Shown piece after piece: positions 39,145 to 40,941 of a DNA stretch of 40,941 nt. The stretch lies in NCBI GenBank assembly GCA_000802045.1, contig JUEF01000044.1:1-40941 (forward strand). The letters are read 5' to 3'. This DNA comes from Peptococcaceae bacterium BICA1-8. GTDB lineage: Bacteria > Bacillota > Peptococcia > Peptococcales > BICA1-8. Position numbers and translations under genes: made by a program. Within the stretch, counting starts at the first letter, position 1; the number at the start of each line of letters is the position of its first letter. A model generated the notes under the pieces. It was not told where the DNA came from. It made no database searches and saw only the letters and a list, made by a program, of their open reading frames with translations.

Positions 39145-40788
39145 ATGGATAGTTCAAATAGTACTGGGACTAGAACTTCAAAAGTAAGAATAATCACAAT
39201 TCATCTTTTAACTTTATTCGCTGTATATATAAGTTATAATAATTTCCTTTTATTTCATATTTCTATCGAGTCATTCGGGATTACTATTATTGCTGCCATG
39301 TTAATAATAGCAATGAATACCTATCACGTTTCCAAAAATCATTATTTTATGTTTTTGGCTATAGCTTTTGGGTTTATTGGGTTATTTACCTTTGCTCATA
39401 CTTTAACATATAAAGGAATGGCTATTTTCCCTGATATTTCTGCTAATATTCCCACTCAGTTATATATCATAACTAAATATATGACTACTATTTCTTTAGT
39501 GTTTTCATTCAGGTACTTACAGCGGAAGCTCTCCATTAGGAAGGTCGTAATTGTATATAGTCTCATTTCGGTGGGTTTATTTTTATCGGTTTTTTATTGG
39601 GGTAATTTCCCCGATTGTTTTATTGAAGGGTATGGCTTGAGCCCATTTAAAATAATCAGTGAATATGTTAACGTTGTTATTTTATTTGTGGCAATGGGTT
39701 TGCTTTTAAAATATAAAGCAAGCTTTCATCCTAAGGTGTTTAAAGACTTGCTGTTCTCAATGGTAGCCGGTATCTTAGCGAGCTTAGCTTTTACTTTGTA
39801 TACAGATGTTTACGGCTTTTCCAATATGTTAGGACATATTTCTCAGCTTACGGTTTTTTATTTTATTTTTCGGGGGCTTGTTGAGACCTGCCTGAAAAAT
39901 CCCTATGAATTTCTTTACTTTAACTTAAGTCAGGCAAACGGCGATTTGCAAAAAATGAACGGGCAGTTAATTGATTATACTGTAAGGATTGAAGCTCAAC
40001 AGGAGGAATTAGGAACAGCTTATAAAAAGATTCAAGAAGGAATTGATAAAGCGAAAAAAATACATGAAAGCTTTTTACCAAAGGCCTTACCAAGGGTAAA
40101 AGGAATTTCTTCTGAATATTATTATAAACCTGCCAGTGACTTAGGTGGGGATTTCCTTAATGTCCAACAAATAGATGATAAGCTCTTAATTTATATTGTT
40201 GACGTTTCCGGACACGGCTTAGATGGTGCAATCTTGAATATTTTTATCAGAGAAAATATTAATAAATACTTATTGACCTGTCAAAGGGAAAATAGAGAGG
40301 TATTACCTAAGGATATTTTAAGCTTCTTAATTTCCCAATATGCAAAAGAGGAATTCCCCGATGAGTATTATATCTGTATGCTTGTAGGAATTTTAGATAC
40401 AAAAACTAATAATTTTATTTATAGTAATGCTGGGATGCATATTACCCCCTTTGTTGTTAATGATAAAGGGGAGCTAACTAGATTAGATTCACCAGGACTT
40501 CCAATTATTGCAGGCTTTAATTTTCATTTATTCCCTTATACTGACCAAAGTATCGATTTAACTGAAAAATTTACTATTTTATTAACTACTGATGGGTTAG
40601 TGGAGGAAATGAATGAAGGGAAGATGTATGGTGAGGAACGGCTTATTAAGATTTTATTGGATAACAGTCAGAAGAGTGCTAAAGAAATAGTGCAAACTAT
40701 TAAAATGGATTTTCTGGGTTTTCTAGGAAAAGGACAAAGTAAGGATGATATTACATATCTTGTTATTAAAGGTAGTGGTAAAGGCTGA
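39145..40788 (+). CDS. MASE3 sensor-domain PP2C (SpoIIE-type) serine phosphatase
   Basis: It is 547 residues. Residues 1 to about 250 form seven to eight membrane segments with MASE3-type landmarks (FAHTLTYKGMAIFP; IPTQLYIITKYM; FIEGYGLSPFKIISEY), a sensory membrane domain. A short coiled coil follows (about 265-310). The C-terminal SpoIIE-like PP2C domain has ASDLGGDFLNV (metal-binding Gly-Asp), VDVSGHGLDGA, SNAGMH and LTTDGLVEEMNE. It probably dephosphorylates an anti-anti-sigma or similar partner in answer to a membrane signal. ATG 39145 follows TGAGGAG. The frame also starts at TTG 39133, which overlaps that site. No partner kinase is seen here. Confidence 0.88.
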   Translation: MDSSNSTGTRTSKVRIITIHLLTLFAVYISYNNFLLFHISIESFGITIIAAMLIIAMNTYHVSKNHYFMFLAIAFGFIGLFTFAHTLTYKGMAIFPDISANIPTQLYIITKYMTTISLVFSFRYLQRKLSIRKVVIVYSLISVGLFLSVFYWGNFPDCFIEGYGLSPFKIISEYVNVVILFVAMGLLLKYKASFHPKVFKDLLFSMVAGILASLAFTLYTDVYGFSNMLGHISQLTVFYFIFRGLVETCLKNPYEFLYFNLSQANGDLQKMNGQLIDYTVRIEAQQEELGTAYKKIQEGIDKAKKIHESFLPKALPRVKGISSEYYYKPASDLGGDFLNVQQIDDKLLIYIVDVSGHGLDGAILNIFIRENINKYLLTCQRENREVLPKDILSFLISQYAKEEFPDEYYICMLVGILDTKTNNFIYSNAGMHITPFVVNDKGELTRLDSPGLPIIAGFNFHLFPYTDQSIDLTEKFTILLTTDGLVEEMNEGKMYGEERLIKILLDNSQKSAKEIVQTIKMDFLGFLGKGQSKDDITYLVIKGSGKG

Positions 40789-40826
40789 GGTTAAGGTTAA
40801 GGTTAAGGTTAAGGTTAAGGTTAAGG
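40789..40826. repeat. GGTTAA hexamer array
   Basis: Six exact copies of GGTTAA begin inside the stop-codon region of the phosphatase gene and end in GGAATA. The unit also appears singly in the island at 5812 and inverted at 5855. Array length could vary between strains by slippage. Confidence 0.95.
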
Positions 40827-40869
40827 AATACTAGTGGAAAAGAAAAAAGACAACCAATATAGCAAACCC

Positions 40870-40941
40870 ATTGTGTCATTGTTACGAAAGCTACTGATTG
40901 TGCTATGTCATCCTGAGGGAGGTACGACTGAAGGATCTTAA
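40870..40941. repeat. TGTCATCCTGAG-type intergenic repeat at the window end
   Basis: TGTCATCCTGAGGG begins at 40906, followed by an imperfect inverted end (CTGAAGGATCT). A related TGTCATTGTTACGAAAG block precedes it. TGTCATCCTGAG...GAAGGATCT is a form of REP-like repeat seen in many bacterial genomes. It is cut by the window edge. Confidence 0.55.

Noticed and set aside
40789..40826. Telomere-like or origin-related meaning of the GGTTAA array
   Set aside because: Six hexamers after a bacterial gene fit the many other slippage-type arrays of this window. No replication genes or DnaA boxes were seen near it.

Overview
The window comes from an AT-rich, anaerobic, endospore-forming Firmicute of the clostridial/Peptococcaceae type that respires sulfite or sulfate. 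The evidence is a dissimilatory sulfite reductase locus (dsrABDC), [FeFe]-hydrogenase maturases (HydE, HydG, HydF), a spore germinant receptor operon, SpoIIP, a T-box-controlled leuS and frequent GTG/TTG starts behind strong Shine-Dalgarno sites. No species is claimed.

Layout. 1-1260: a mobile-element scar. It holds the 3' end of a REP-associated (Y1/RAYT-type) transposase, a REP-like hairpin, a membrane transporter gene that has lost its 3' end, and a 147-bp inverted-repeat element carrying another transposase-tail-like HTH. 1265-4111: sigma-A promoter, leucine T-box and leuS. 4409-9640: a sulfite-reduction locus with a CbiA/DsrN-type amidase, a 2[4Fe-4S] ferredoxin, dsrA, dsrB, dsrD, an unrecognised 61-aa ORF and dsrC, closed by a strong terminator. 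9749-13885: germinant receptor operon gerAA-gerAC-gerAB plus a small D-type subunit. 14077-18626: TRAP transporter dctP-dctQ-dctM followed by ilvD. 18948-27468: two GNAT-fold proteins, a SAM methyltransferase and four BchE/HpnJ-like radical SAM proteins, three of them clear paralogues. This is the best candidate for an undescribed pathway. 27549-28181: comEA. 28170-31876 (minus): hydE-hydG-hydF. 32014-36830: comEC, a DacF-type carboxypeptidase and holA. 36963-37229 (minus): rpsT. 37521-40788: a YvlD/PF04020 membrane protein, spoIIP and a MASE3-PP2C phosphatase.

leuS, comEA, comEC, holA, rpsT and spoIIP form a familiar clostridial backbone. Here it appears opened at two places: about 23 kb (dsr, ger, TRAP/ilvD, radical SAM) lies between leuS and comEA, and hydEGF lies between comEA and comEC, with hydF overlapping the 3' end of comEA by 12 bp. 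The usual gpr gene is not between rpsT and spoIIP.

Intergenic spaces are packed with two kinds of repeat. The first is REP-like hairpins, including a perfect 23-bp stem with a 4-base loop at 36875-36924. The second is small tandem arrays with periods of 6 to 8 bases, at about ten places, often between a stop codon and the next ribosome-binding site. Both kinds lie outside intact genes. No tRNA, rRNA or CRISPR array was seen.
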